A stretch of 64,000 bases of DNA, taken from NCBI RefSeq assembly GCF_009757775.1, contig NZ_RHLK01000006.1:124001-188000 (forward strand), given 5' to 3'. The notes under the pieces are model-generated. The model ran no database searches, was not told where the DNA came from, and saw only the letters and a program-made list of their open reading frames with translations. The stretch comes from Paenibacillus lutrae. Its GTDB lineage: Bacteria > Bacillota > Bacilli > Paenibacillales > NBRC-103111. Positions 21,218-30,900 of this stretch are shown piece by piece. Each line of letters starts with the position of its first letter. The first letter of the stretch is position 1. The position numbers and the translations under genes were made by a program.

Positions 21218-22813
21218 CTATCCGTTTAAATTCGGAGGGAGGTCAAAAAGACTGGACGTTGCATAGTCTGGGTGACGGCCGGAGGCCGGCTTCTCTGCAA
21301 TCTTTCTCGGCTTGCGGTTAGGGGCCGGCCTGGGCTTATCCTCTAATTTGCGCACCAGCCGCTCTGCACGATGAAGAATTTGACGCTCTTCCGCCGCATC
21401 CTTCGCATTCTTCCTCAGAAGTTTACGCTTTCTACGCAGCGTATCAAGAGCCTCCCGCGTCATCTCCAGCGCAGCGGAGTAGTCTTTGCAGCTATGCTCG
21501 TAATGCATAGCCAGTTCGATGTATGCTTCGATAGGCACGATAGCGGCAGACTTGGCTTGCCGGATCTGGCGATTCCAAAGATCCACGGCACGCTCACGGA
21601 GTCCGGCCTTTTTATAATAGGCCGCATAGTGCAAGAACAGCTCGCTCCCTTCCGGTCTTGCTTCTGGACCGCCTCCTTCTATCAGCTTCGCGTAGCCGAG
21701 TTCCAGAACCGATTCGCCGGGCGCATTCCGTCCCATCTTAAGCAGCCATTGACCGAGACGGAACAAATCTGCGCTCGTTTTGAGCGCCAGTGGTTCCTGA
21801 CCGCTCAAGTAACGGGATATAAGCACCGAAAGAGCGGCTAGAGATACGATATCTCGCTCATTATGGACAAACACTCCGCGAAGCACATCCGTCTTGCCTT
21901 CAGCCAAGTACAGGAAATACAGTTCAGGTGCCAGCGCTCCGCTCACATCCTCCTCACGGGCATATCCAAGCTGCGCCTCCTCCACCTTGCCGAGCCTGCA
22001 CGAAGGCATGGCATGCTTCCACAAACTCCGTGACGGATGAAGCAAATCCAGATGCAGCCATTTATCAAAATTCAGGCGCTTCCGGTTCATCACATACCGG
22101 TTCTGAAGAATAGGCCAGTCGAAGGTTCTGCCATTGTAGGATACGATATAAGTGAACCGCTCCATAAGCTCGCCCAAATAGGCAAGCATGGCGCGCTCCT
22201 CCGCAGGATGACGGATCAGAAGCTGTTCCACGACAAATACATCCGTAGCGTAATAACCGATTCCGACCATGAAAGCCAAATTCCCTGCACCGACTCCCAG
22301 ACCTGTTGTTTCCGTATCAAAAAACAGCAAACCCCGGGCATCGGGAGGTGCCTGATCCGGGTGAAAGGCATTCAGCTCATGGGCTGTGCCATGGAGATCA
22401 TCCAGCCTGTACTTGCCGTGATAGCTGTGCAGCGGATACGTACACACCCGGCGTACGAACGAGCCATGGGGGCTCTCGTACAGCTCGGCGCCCAGCTTGG
22501 CCCACTCGCGGGATTCCGCGGCATCGGCCGCCTCAGATGCTTGCAGCTGTGAGGCGGTCGACCCCGGATCAGCGGCGGCGGCCTGCTTACAAGCCGCCTC
22601 ATCAGCTGCGGCCCCAGGGCCGGAAGCGCCCTGCAGAGCGCCGTCCGCAGTCAGACCGCTGTCAGCAGAACGATCAAGGGGCCTCCCCGCATCCGGATTG
22701 TTCTGCGGAATCCCCTCCGGCTCACGTTCGTTTCCGCCTGCGGACGCCTGTGTCGCCTGCCCTTGGGCGGATGGTTTCAGATGCCGCGTCAGTTTATCGC
22801 GCAGCCCGCTCAT
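21218..22813 (-). CDS. mrfB: MrfB-like 3'-5' exonuclease (531 aa)
   Basis: An RNase H-like DnaQ exonuclease domain spans about residues 145-340: LLFFDTETTGLGVGAGNLAF (DEDD first acid and Glu), YIVSYNGRTFDWPIL and HNERDIVSLAALS. A tetratricopeptide-like region follows (residues 360-490). The order downstream of a YprA-type helicase is that of B. subtilis mrfA-mrfB, which repair mitomycin C lesions by a RecA-independent route. The first 110 residues are an Ala/Gly/Gln-rich linker not needed for catalysis. The start at 22813 (MSGLRDKLTRHLKP) is a conservative choice. Confidence 0.85.
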   Translation of the reverse strand: MSGLRDKLTRHLKPSAQGQATQASAGGNEREPEGIPQNNPDAGRPLDRSADSGLTADGALQGASGPGAAADEAACKQAAAADPGSTASQLQASEAADAAESREWAKLGAELYESPHGSFVRRVCTYPLHSYHGKYRLDDLHGTAHELNAFHPDQAPPDARGLLFFDTETTGLGVGAGNLAFMVGIGYYATDVFVVEQLLIRHPAEERAMLAYLGELMERFTYIVSYNGRTFDWPILQNRYVMNRKRLNFDKWLHLDLLHPSRSLWKHAMPSCRLGKVEEAQLGYAREEDVSGALAPELYFLYLAEGKTDVLRGVFVHNERDIVSLAALSVLISRYLSGQEPLALKTSADLFRLGQWLLKMGRNAPGESVLELGYAKLIEGGGPEARPEGSELFLHYAAYYKKAGLRERAVDLWNRQIRQAKSAAIVPIEAYIELAMHYEHSCKDYSAALEMTREALDTLRRKRKLLRKNAKDAAEERQILHRAERLVRKLEDKPRPAPNRKPRKIAEKPASGRHPDYATSSLFDLPPNLNG

Positions 22814-22853
22814 AGGAAGGCCCCCGCTTTGCGCAGTGTGCGACAGGCATCCA

Positions 22854-25100
22854 TTATAATTGTTCCAATACTTGCATGCTCTTCTGTTTGCCGTTGATTC
22901 CTTCGATCTCGGTACCGATACATGATGGGCATCCATCCTTACAAGGACATTTTTGTATTAAGTTCATGGCGGCTCGCTTCACTTCCGCAAAACGGGTAAA
23001 CACTTCATCCGCGAGACCGATTCCTCCTGGGTAATGGTCATATAAAAATATAGTCGGAAGTCCCGTGTGTGCCGCCTTGATTTGAGAGACGACATGCAGG
23101 TCGTTACGGTCACACATGACCAGTACAGGTGCGATGTGCCGCATGACATTCGCAATTCCGAGCAGCAGCTGCTCCAGCGTTTTGATCCCGAGTTCCGGGT
23201 CGATCTCCTTAAGCTCCACCCACGCTGCACTGGTGTGGAGTTCTTCTTCGGGCAGGTGGATCGGTCCGGAACCGATATTTTCGAACGTGCTCATTTTAAT
23301 TTTTTTGAAAATCGTCGGCATCGCATTAACTGTTACATCCCCGTAATGCAAAGCCGTTTTATCCTGACTGCGGGTTTTGTCGACCTCCAGCACCTTGAGC
23401 TGGACCGCGAGGTTCGCATCCGTATAATACTCGACGTCCACTTCACGAACATACGCTTTCTTATGATCCCAATCCAGCTTCTCGACTTGAAATTGAACCC
23501 CTTCATGCAAATAGATAGCTTCGTCGTGCAGCAGAGTCATCGCACTAAAACGGTCCATCTCTCCGATAATTCTGACATCGGCAACATTCGACTGATCGAT
23601 AATCACGACATTTTCCTGAGAAGCCGAGCGCAGGCTGATATTGCTGGCGGGGAAAGACTGGTCCGCCCAGTAGAACGTATCGGAGTTCCGGTGCAGAACG
23701 CGCTCTTCTACGAGAAACTCCATAATTTCCACAACATCTAGCGGCCCAAATTCTTCTTCCTCCTTAAAAGGAAGCTCATAGGCTGCGCATTTAAGATGAT
23801 CCACCAGAATAATCAGGTTCTCCGGGTTAATCCGCGCAGCTTCTGGAGAGCGATCGAAAAAGTACTCCGGGTTCTGAACGACGTACTGATCGATCGGTGT
23901 AGAGCTCGCTACCATAATAATAAGCGCTTCCCCGTGCCTCCGTCCCGCACGTCCGGCTTGCTGCCAGGTGCTGGCAATGCTTCCCGGATAACCGGTCATT
24001 ACGCAAACCTGCAGCTGGCCAATGTCTACGCCAAGTTCCAATGCGTTCGTACTGACGACACCCAGAATTTCACCGTCCCTGAGTCCCCTCTCGATTTCCC
24101 TTCGCTGTTTGGGCAAATAGCCGCCCCGGTAGCCCCTTATTGATTTGGAGCCGATTTCATTCTTAACGAGTTCCTGTATGTGGCTCAAAATAATTTCTAC
24201 ACGTACCCGGCTTCGCGCAAAAATGATGGTTTGAATTTTATTCTTCAGGAACTCCTTCGCCAAGTTGTTCACTTCGACCGTAGCGCTTCTGCGGATATTA
24301 AGAGGCTTGTTTACGACAGGAGGATTATAGAATACAAAATGTTTCCGCCCCCTCGGCGCGCCGTTATCATCTATTAACTCCATAGGGCTTCCCGTCAGCT
24401 GCTGCGCTAACTCCTTCGGATTGGCTATGGTTGCGGAGGTGCAGATGAACTTCGGACTGCTTCCGTAGAACCTGCATATCCGTTTAAGCCGCCGGATCAC
24501 ATTCGCTACATGGCTGCCGAACACGCCCCGGTACGTATGCAGTTCATCGATGACGATATATTTCAGATTCTCAAAAAGACTTACCCATTTCGTATGATGA
24601 GGCAGAATCGCGGAATGAAGCATATCCGGATTCGTAATGACAATATGTCCGGCTTTGCGGACAATCTGACGGATTGCCGGCGACGTATCCCCGTCATACG
24701 TGTAACTTTTGATATCCATCCCCATCTCCTGGATGATTTCGTTAAGCTCGCTTTTCTGGTCCTGCGCCAAAGCTTTAGTGGGGAACAAATAGAGTGCCCG
24801 GCTCGTATCATCCGCAGCGATCTCCTGCAGGACAGGCAGGTTGTAACATAACGTTTTGCCCGATGCAGTCGGCGTAACAGCTACGATGTTCTTCCCGCTT
24901 CGCACCGTTTGGTATGCCGTGTACTGGTGAGTATAAAGCTGCGTTATCCCTCGCTTCCCCAGTGCCGACTTTATACGGGGATCCACGCTTTCGGGCATGT
25001 TCCTCGTCTTCGCTTCCTGGGGCTCTATTTCATGCCAATTCACTATATTTTCATCTGTCCTCAGCGTTCCAATTAATTCTGACAGCTGTTTCTTCTTCAT
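22854..25100 (-). CDS. mrfA: MrfA-type DEAD/DEAH helicase with DUF1998 zinc domain (748 aa)
   Basis: Helicase motifs are clear: Walker A VTPTASGKTLCYNLPVL, KYIVIDELHTYRGVFG (DEVH-like), SATIANP, and GYPGSIASTWQQAGRAGRRH. The C-terminal DUF1998 region ends with four cysteines (CPCKDGCPSC), binding one zinc. This architecture is MrfA/YprA, the helicase partner of the MrfB exonuclease in excision of mitomycin adducts and crosslinks. The two genes are 40 bases apart. At 748 residues the protein is full length. Confidence 0.92.
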   Translation of the reverse strand: MKKKQLSELIGTLRTDENIVNWHEIEPQEAKTRNMPESVDPRIKSALGKRGITQLYTHQYTAYQTVRSGKNIVAVTPTASGKTLCYNLPVLQEIAADDTSRALYLFPTKALAQDQKSELNEIIQEMGMDIKSYTYDGDTSPAIRQIVRKAGHIVITNPDMLHSAILPHHTKWVSLFENLKYIVIDELHTYRGVFGSHVANVIRRLKRICRFYGSSPKFICTSATIANPKELAQQLTGSPMELIDDNGAPRGRKHFVFYNPPVVNKPLNIRRSATVEVNNLAKEFLKNKIQTIIFARSRVRVEIILSHIQELVKNEIGSKSIRGYRGGYLPKQRREIERGLRDGEILGVVSTNALELGVDIGQLQVCVMTGYPGSIASTWQQAGRAGRRHGEALIIMVASSTPIDQYVVQNPEYFFDRSPEAARINPENLIILVDHLKCAAYELPFKEEEEFGPLDVVEIMEFLVEERVLHRNSDTFYWADQSFPASNISLRSASQENVVIIDQSNVADVRIIGEMDRFSAMTLLHDEAIYLHEGVQFQVEKLDWDHKKAYVREVDVEYYTDANLAVQLKVLEVDKTRSQDKTALHYGDVTVNAMPTIFKKIKMSTFENIGSGPIHLPEEELHTSAAWVELKEIDPELGIKTLEQLLLGIANVMRHIAPVLVMCDRNDLHVVSQIKAAHTGLPTIFLYDHYPGGIGLADEVFTRFAEVKRAAMNLIQKCPCKDGCPSCIGTEIEGINGKQKSMQVLEQL

Positions 25101-25288
25101 GATTCGCGTCCCTTCTTACGCCAAACTTCGTTAGAACGGTTGTTCTCATATTATACGCTCTTTGGGCAAAAGAAAAAAAGCCCCTGTTTAAGAGACTTTT
25201 TCTCAAACTTACGAATCTTGTATATATGGAGCAGCACATTTGAACATCTTCTCGCAAAAAAAGTTCAAGCGCCGGAAAGGTTGACACA
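25101..25288. other. Intergenic region upstream of mrfA
   Basis: AT-rich sequence of 188 bases that should contain the mrfA promoter. No convincing -35/-10 pair, LexA box or structured RNA was identified in it. Confidence 0.4.
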
Positions 25289-25320
25289 CAAAAAAAGGCG
25301 TTGACATTCGAACCAACGCC
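25289..25320 (-). terminator. Terminator downstream of a possible small RNA
   Basis: In the minus direction GGCGTTG pairs with CAACGCC (25320-25314 with 25303-25297) followed by eight Ts. It lies 170 bases after the stop of the nearest upstream gene (25490), so the transcript has a long untranslated 3' part or contains a separate RNA. Confidence 0.75.
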
Positions 25321-25489
25321 CCATTCAGCGCATCTTCGTCGAGAGCGGCAAAACCGCCGGGGCTCAAACAGAAGAGAAGAGATCGCATGCGGATTTCGTC
25401 CTAACCAATCACGATTACTTGGCAGCATAACTATGTTTACCCGACCAGTAGACCGTTGCCTTCGGCCGGCCCCATATTCCCGACCTAGC
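25321..25489 (-). other. Non-coding stretch, candidate small RNA or long 3' UTR
   Basis: Read on the minus strand from 25489, this GC-rich stretch shows several short self-complementary blocks, for example GGCCGGCC, and ends in a strong terminator. It has no good coding frame with a ribosome site. I could not match it to 6S, SRP, tmRNA or RNase P RNA. Confidence 0.3.
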
Positions 25490-25711
25490 TTACATCAGAT
25501 CGGACGAATCGTCGTAATCGTAGCGAAAGCCGTCCCTGCTGCTCTCGTCCGCCTCCGCCTCTGAAGTAAGCTGAAGTGCCTTCATCGAGCTGACCTGCAG
25601 CTTTTGCAGCACTTCGCGGAATTCTGCCGCTTTCATCTCACTTTGTTCCGAACGGATCGCATGTTGAAGTGATTTTTCAATAACACTGATATCTTGGCTT
25701 GTAAAATTCAT
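25490..25711 (-). CDS. Small acidic helical protein (73 aa)
   Basis: MNFTSQDISVIEKSLQHAIR followed by further amphipathic helix and an Asp/Ser-rich tail (EADESSRDGFRYDYDDSSDL). GGAGGTG lies seven bases before the ATG at 25711. It looks like a small cytosolic helical protein; no family was recognised. Monocistronic. Confidence 0.6.
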   Translation of the reverse strand: MNFTSQDISVIEKSLQHAIRSEQSEMKAAEFREVLQKLQVSSMKALQLTSEAEADESSRDGFRYDYDDSSDLM

Positions 25712-25982
25712 GCTGTACACCTCCGTTAGAGTTGGGTGAAGCAGACTTGCACGTAAAGGACCACTCCTGTGGTCTATTTTCGTTAAACCTACAATCAGCT
25801 GATCGGGCGTTCCGAATCCTTTTTCAAGCAGAAATGTTCATCGTTGGGCTTTAAAATAAGCGATAATAGCGTGCCCTGTTTTCAGCTGTGGTATACTAAG
25901 GTGTAACCTTTTTATATGACCATCTATCAAATAAAGCGGAATGCAGCCCGTATTTGGCCGCAGCCGGACAGGAGGAATGGAC

Positions 25983-26588
25983 ATGCAGGATAAACATTAC
26001 GAAGTACAGAACACACGTCATGCCGCTTATGATATTAACCCCATCTTTCTTAACCGATGGTCACCGAGGGCTTTTATCGACAAGCAAATTTCGGACGAGA
26101 TTCTGCTCAGTCTGTTTGAAGCGGCCCGCTGGGCTCCATCCGCCAGTAACCTGCAGCCATGGCGTTACATCGTCGCACAAACGAAGGAAGAAAAGCAGCT
26201 GTTCGCCGAGTTCATCCTGCCTGCTAATACGGAATGGTGCTTGAATGCCTCCGTCCTCGCCCTGCTGATCTCACATACACCTACGCCTAGCGGAGGAGTG
26301 AATGGCTCGCATGCTTTCGATGCCGGTACATCTTGGGGTTACTTAGCTCTTGAAGCTACGCGTCAAGGACTTTCCGCCCATGCTATGGCCGGTTTTGACC
26401 GGGACAAAGCACGTAACTTGCTCCACATTCCGCAGGAATATGAAGTACATGCGGTTATCGCAATCGGTTACCACGGCAACACGGAATCTCTGTCCGAACG
26501 CAACTTGGAGCGTGAACAGCCTTCCAACCGCCGCAGCGCGGAAGAGTCCTTGTATAAAGGTACTTTTGGCGCGGCTTGGACGGATTAA
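25983..26588 (+). CDS. Nitroreductase-family oxidoreductase (201 aa)
   Basis: Nitroreductase fold signatures: FLNRWSPRAFIDKQISDEIL (FMN phosphate contact) and FEAARWAPSASNLQPWRYIV, then WGYLALEATRQGLSAHAM. These FMN enzymes reduce nitro or quinone substrates using NAD(P)H. The start at 25983 has AGGAGG seven bases upstream. It is flanked by a TGTGGTATACT extended -10 box near 25885-25900 and by a terminator after the stop. Stand-alone gene. Confidence 0.85.
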   Translation: MQDKHYEVQNTRHAAYDINPIFLNRWSPRAFIDKQISDEILLSLFEAARWAPSASNLQPWRYIVAQTKEEKQLFAEFILPANTEWCLNASVLALLISHTPTPSGGVNGSHAFDAGTSWGYLALEATRQGLSAHAMAGFDRDKARNLLHIPQEYEVHAVIAIGYHGNTESLSERNLEREQPSNRRSAEESLYKGTFGAAWTD

Positions 26589-26624
26589 TTATTGATTTCC
26601 CGAGGCCTATAAAACGAATACTAA

Positions 26625-26664
26625 AAAGCCCGGATTCCTCTGCCATAGAGAAACCCGGGTTTCT
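26625..26664 (+). terminator. Terminator after the nitroreductase gene
   Basis: AAGCCCGG and CCGGGTTT pair across a 20-base loop, followed by TCTTGC; A-rich sequence on the other side may let it act on the rnz transcript as well. Confidence 0.6.
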
Positions 26665-26726
26665 TGCTTATGCGCGTCTATGCACATATTGGAATGTGAG
26701 GCCGGTCATCCTCATTCCAGATTTCA

Positions 26727-27653
26727 TTATTTTCTGGGCACCGTATAGCTCCAGAAATCTTCCGCGAGCCAGGAATCCGCGTGATGGGCCCTGGCCTCCT
26801 GCACGAGCTGCTCCGCTCCCTCCCCTTGATAACGGGAACTGATATGCGTCATGATCAGCGTCTTCACGCCAGCTTCCTTCGCAGTCAGCGCAGCTTGCTC
26901 GGTAGTGGAATGATCATAGGCATCCGCCAAATCCGCTCTTTCCGCGCCGAAGGTTGCTTCGTGCACCAACACATCGGCATCCGCCGCCAGCAGAGAAGAG
27001 TTGGAGCAGGGCTTGGTATCGCCCAGAATCGTCACTATCCGTCCCTTGATAGACGGACCGACGAACTGGTCACCTTTGAGTTCACGCCCGTCTTCGAGCA
27101 GAACGGTGTGCCCCTGCTTCAGACGACCGTACAGAGGACCGGCCGTTACACCGAGTTCTCTCAACTTATCCAGCTGCAGTTTGCCTGGAAGGTCCTTCTC
27201 AATAATCCGGTAACCGAAGCATTCGATCCGGTGTTCAAGAGAAGCCGCTTCGACACGGAAGTTAGCATCCTCGAAGACCACGCCATCCTCTTCAATCTCG
27301 TGTACCACAAGCTCATAATCCAGGTGAACCTGACTCAGTCCGAGCGAAGTATCCACAAAAGCCTTGAGTCCTTTCGGTCCGTAAATCACAAAAGGTGTAT
27401 CCCCGCCTTGATAGGAACGGCTGCTCAGCAGTCCGGGAAGTCCAAAAAGATGATCTCCATGCAGATGCGTAATAAACATTTTTTCGGACTTGCTCAGCTT
27501 CACCGGCGAGCGCAAAATCTGATGCTGCGTTCCTTCGCCGCAGTCGAACAGCCAGATCGTCCCTCTTTCCGGCAGCAAATTTAACACGATGGATGTCACA
27601 TTGCGGTGACGGGCCGGCATTCCTGCTCCCGTCCCGAGAAAATACAGTTCCAC
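26727..27653 (-). CDS. rnz: Ribonuclease Z
   Basis: Metallo-beta-lactamase core with FLGTGAGMPARHRNVTSIVL at the start, the FITHLHGDHLFGLPGLLSSR zinc motif, the FGAERADLADAYDHSTTEQA region and the final IMTHISSRY. This is tRNase Z, the endonuclease that trims tRNA 3' ends. Length 308 is typical of the short bacterial form. It is separate from metH, with a shared hairpin between them. Confidence 0.93.
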   Translation of the reverse strand: MELYFLGTGAGMPARHRNVTSIVLNLLPERGTIWLFDCGEGTQHQILRSPVKLSKSEKMFITHLHGDHLFGLPGLLSSRSYQGGDTPFVIYGPKGLKAFVDTSLGLSQVHLDYELVVHEIEEDGVVFEDANFRVEAASLEHRIECFGYRIIEKDLPGKLQLDKLRELGVTAGPLYGRLKQGHTVLLEDGRELKGDQFVGPSIKGRIVTILGDTKPCSNSSLLAADADVLVHEATFGAERADLADAYDHSTTEQAALTAKEAGVKTLIMTHISSRYQGEGAEQLVQEARAHHADSWLAEDFWSYTVPRK

Positions 27654-27765
27654 GTCTGGTTCCCCGTTTCTGTTCTGTCTGTTTTGCCACTTTTTTAACC
27701 ATGCTATAAAAAAACGAATCGGAAGTCAAACAAACGCAGCCCGTTATCACGGGATTAGCGGACAC

Positions 27766-27799
27766 AAAGACGGCTCTTCCTGATGGAAGAACCGTCTTT
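27766..27799. terminator. Bidirectional hairpin between metH and rnz
   Basis: AAAGACGG-C-TCTTCC and GGAAGA-A-CCGTCTTT pair with one mismatch over 15 positions around TGAT. In the minus direction it ends with CTTT and would stop the metH transcript. Confidence 0.75.
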
Positions 27800-27908
27800 T
27801 CTGTGCATTGAAATCCGCTAACTCCCCAAACCCTTTCTCGACCTGTGAAACGCTAGGCCTACACATTCTGTTAAAGGTATGTTGAAGGTAAGAACCCGCT
27901 AAACTGCG

Positions 27909-30900
27909 TTATACTTTGTCGACATTGAAGTACCGGGCTTGCGGATGAGCAAACACAATGGCGGATACGGAAGCTTCCGGCTCCATCATGAATCCTTCGG
28001 TCAGCTCGATACCGATATCCTCCGGCTTCATTAGCTCGAATAGGGGAGCCTGGTCCTCCAGATTCGGACATGCCGGATAACCGAACGAGAAGCGCTGGCC
28101 GGTGTACTTGGCTCCGAACCTCTCTTGCATCGTCATTGTCGCAGAATCCGGGATCCCCCACACATCACGCATGATGTGATGCACCCGCTCGGCGAAAGCT
28201 TCAGCGACTTCAAGCGCAGTTGATTGAAGCGCATGCGAACGCAGGTAGTCGCCCTGATCGCGCCATGTACGGGCCAAGTCATTGATTCCCTGGCCTGCCG
28301 TTACAACGATAAAGCCGACGTAATCCATGAGGCCGCTCTCAACCGGCTTCAAATAATCAGCCAGGCAGAGGTACGGCTCCGTGTTCTGGCGCGGGAAAGT
28401 AAACCGTTTGATTTCCTTCGTCTGGTCCTCAGGATCATAGATCACAACATCATTTCCGTCACCTTGGGCCGGGAAGAAACGGTACATCCCCTGTGCGCGG
28501 ATAATCCCTTCCCTTTGAGCCTCATTCAGTATCGTATCCACCGTCTCTTTAAGCTGCAAAGTTTTGGGATCTCTTTCGGCGACGAGTTTCTCCACCTTGC
28601 CTTTGAGGCCTAAATGATGGCCGAGCAGCATCTGCATGTTCACATACGGCATGAGATGCGAGATCGGATAATCACGGAGCACGTGACGATCCAGATCAGG
28701 CGGGACCGAAACCGGAAGCGTAAAGTCGACTGCGGTCGACTTTACACGCGTAAGAACCGGCATCACAGGTGATTCCTTGCGTCCCGCCTCCATGACATCG
28801 GATTCCTTGAGTTCACGCAGCTCTTGGATAAGGCGCTCGCGATGTACCGGATCGCTGATCTTATTGGCGATATCCAGACCATCCATCGCGTCTTTGGCAT
28901 AAAGGACAAGTCCGTCATATTCAGGCGAAATACGCGTCTTCGTAAATTTACGGTTTAACGCTGCGCCTCCGACCATAATCGGAACATCTATGCCCGCGCT
29001 TCGTAAATCCTGCGCCGTAACAATCATCTGCTGAGCGGACTTAACGAGCAGTCCCGATAAACCGATCGCATCCGGCTTCTCCCTGCGGAAAGCTTCGATG
29101 AGCTGTTCAGGCGGTACTTTAATACCTAAATTGATAATTTTGTACCCGTTATTGGAGAGAATAATCTCAACCAGATTCTTGCCGATGTCATGGACATCGC
29201 CTTTCACCGTGGCAAGCAGAATTTTCCCTTTGACGGCAGACTCCGCTTTCTCCATGAACTGCTCCAGATAAGCGACGGAAGCCTTCATAACTTCAGCACT
29301 CTGCAGTACCTCCGCAACGATTAGCTCGTTGTTATTGAACAACCGGCCAACCTCACTCATTCCTGCCATCAGAGGTCCGTTAATGATTTCCAGAGGCGCG
29401 TACTTCTTCAATGCCTCTTCCAGATCCGGAAGCAAGCCTTCCTTCGTTCCTTCCACTACATAAGAACTGAGGCGCTCTTCCAGCGAAAGGTTCGATATCT
29501 TTTCTATCTTATCGACTTTCTTTTCCCGGAAAACAGCAACGAATTCAGCAAGAGTCTGATCATTCGTGTCGAAAATCAGATTTTCCGCAAGCTGTCTTTC
29601 ATGCTCCGGGATGGATGCATAACGCTCAAGCGTCTCGGTGTTGACGATCGCGTAATCAAGTCCGGCTTTCGTACAGTGGTACAAATAAACGGAATTGAGG
29701 ACTTCCCGACCCGCCGGAGGCAGTCCGAAAGAAATGTTGCTGAGGCCGAGAATCGTTTTGCATTCAGGGAATTTCTCTTTAATCGCCCGGATACCCTCGA
29801 TAGTTTCAACGGCCGAACCCAGATACTGAGGGTCGCCCGAACCTATCGGAAACATATTCGGATCAAAAATAATATCATGAGGCTTCATGCCATATTTATT
29901 CACCAGTAAATCATACGAACGTGATGCCACTTCAATCTTGGCTTCTCTGGATACGGCCTGACCTGTTTCGTCAATCAAGATACAGACAACCGCTGCTCCG
30001 TATCTATGTATTAAAGGAAGGATCGCTTCAAACTTGGTTTCGCCATCCTCCAGGTTAATAGAGTTGATGATTGCTTTCCCCTGAGAATGCTTTAGACCGA
30101 GTTCGATAATATGATCGTAAGTCGAATCAATCATCAGCGGTACTTTTACTTTGTTCACGACTTGTTTGAGAAAAGTCTCCATTGCCGCGGATTCTTCGAT
30201 ATCCGTGTCCTGAAGGTTAATGTCGATAACGTGAGCCCCGTTCTTCACTTGCGCGCGTGCAACTTCGGAAGCCTCCTCGAACTTGCCTTCCTTAATGAGC
30301 CGCTTGAATTTACGGGAGCCCGACACATTCGTGCGCTCGCCGACCATAATCGGCCGGTTCTCCGGTTCAATATAAACGGTTTCAATCCCCGACACTGCCG
30401 GCGGGTGCGTGCCGGTTTGAGGACGGGGCGGATAGTTGCTCATGGTTTCCGCGAGTGCACGTATGTGATCAGGCGTTGTGCCGCAGCAGCCGCCTGCTAT
30501 GTTAATCCAGCCCTGCTCAGCGAAAGCGCCCATTTTCTTGGCAAGCGATTCCGGCGATTCATGATAGTGGCCATTCTCATCCGGAAGTCCGGCATTCGGA
30601 TAGCAGGAAATGGACGTGTCCGCGATACCGGAGAGGGTACGGATATGGTCCCGCATGAATTCCGGCCCGGTTGCACAGTTGAGCCCGATGGAAATCGGCT
30701 TCAAGTGCTCCAGTGAGATATAGAACGATTCAATGTTCTGTCCGGCGAGCGTTGTACCCATAGGCTCAATCGTACCGGAAATCATGATCGGCAGTTCTAC
30801 GCCGGTTGTCTCGAATGCTCGCTTAATCGCTATGCCGCCGGCTTTCACGTTAAGCGTGTCCTGGGAGGTCTCCAGCAGAAGCGCATCCACACCCGCCTCG

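Noticed and set aside
22037-22815. Long plus-strand frames opposite mrfB and other GC-rich genes (also 55821-56535, 53532-54047, 59418-60272)
   Set aside because: Typical shadow frames of high-GC codon bias opposite well-identified genes; none has a ribosome site or family motif.
25051-25428. 125-codon minus-strand frame overlapping the mrfA start
   Set aside because: It overlaps the true helicase start, has no ribosome site and its composition is not protein-like; the region also ends in a terminator.
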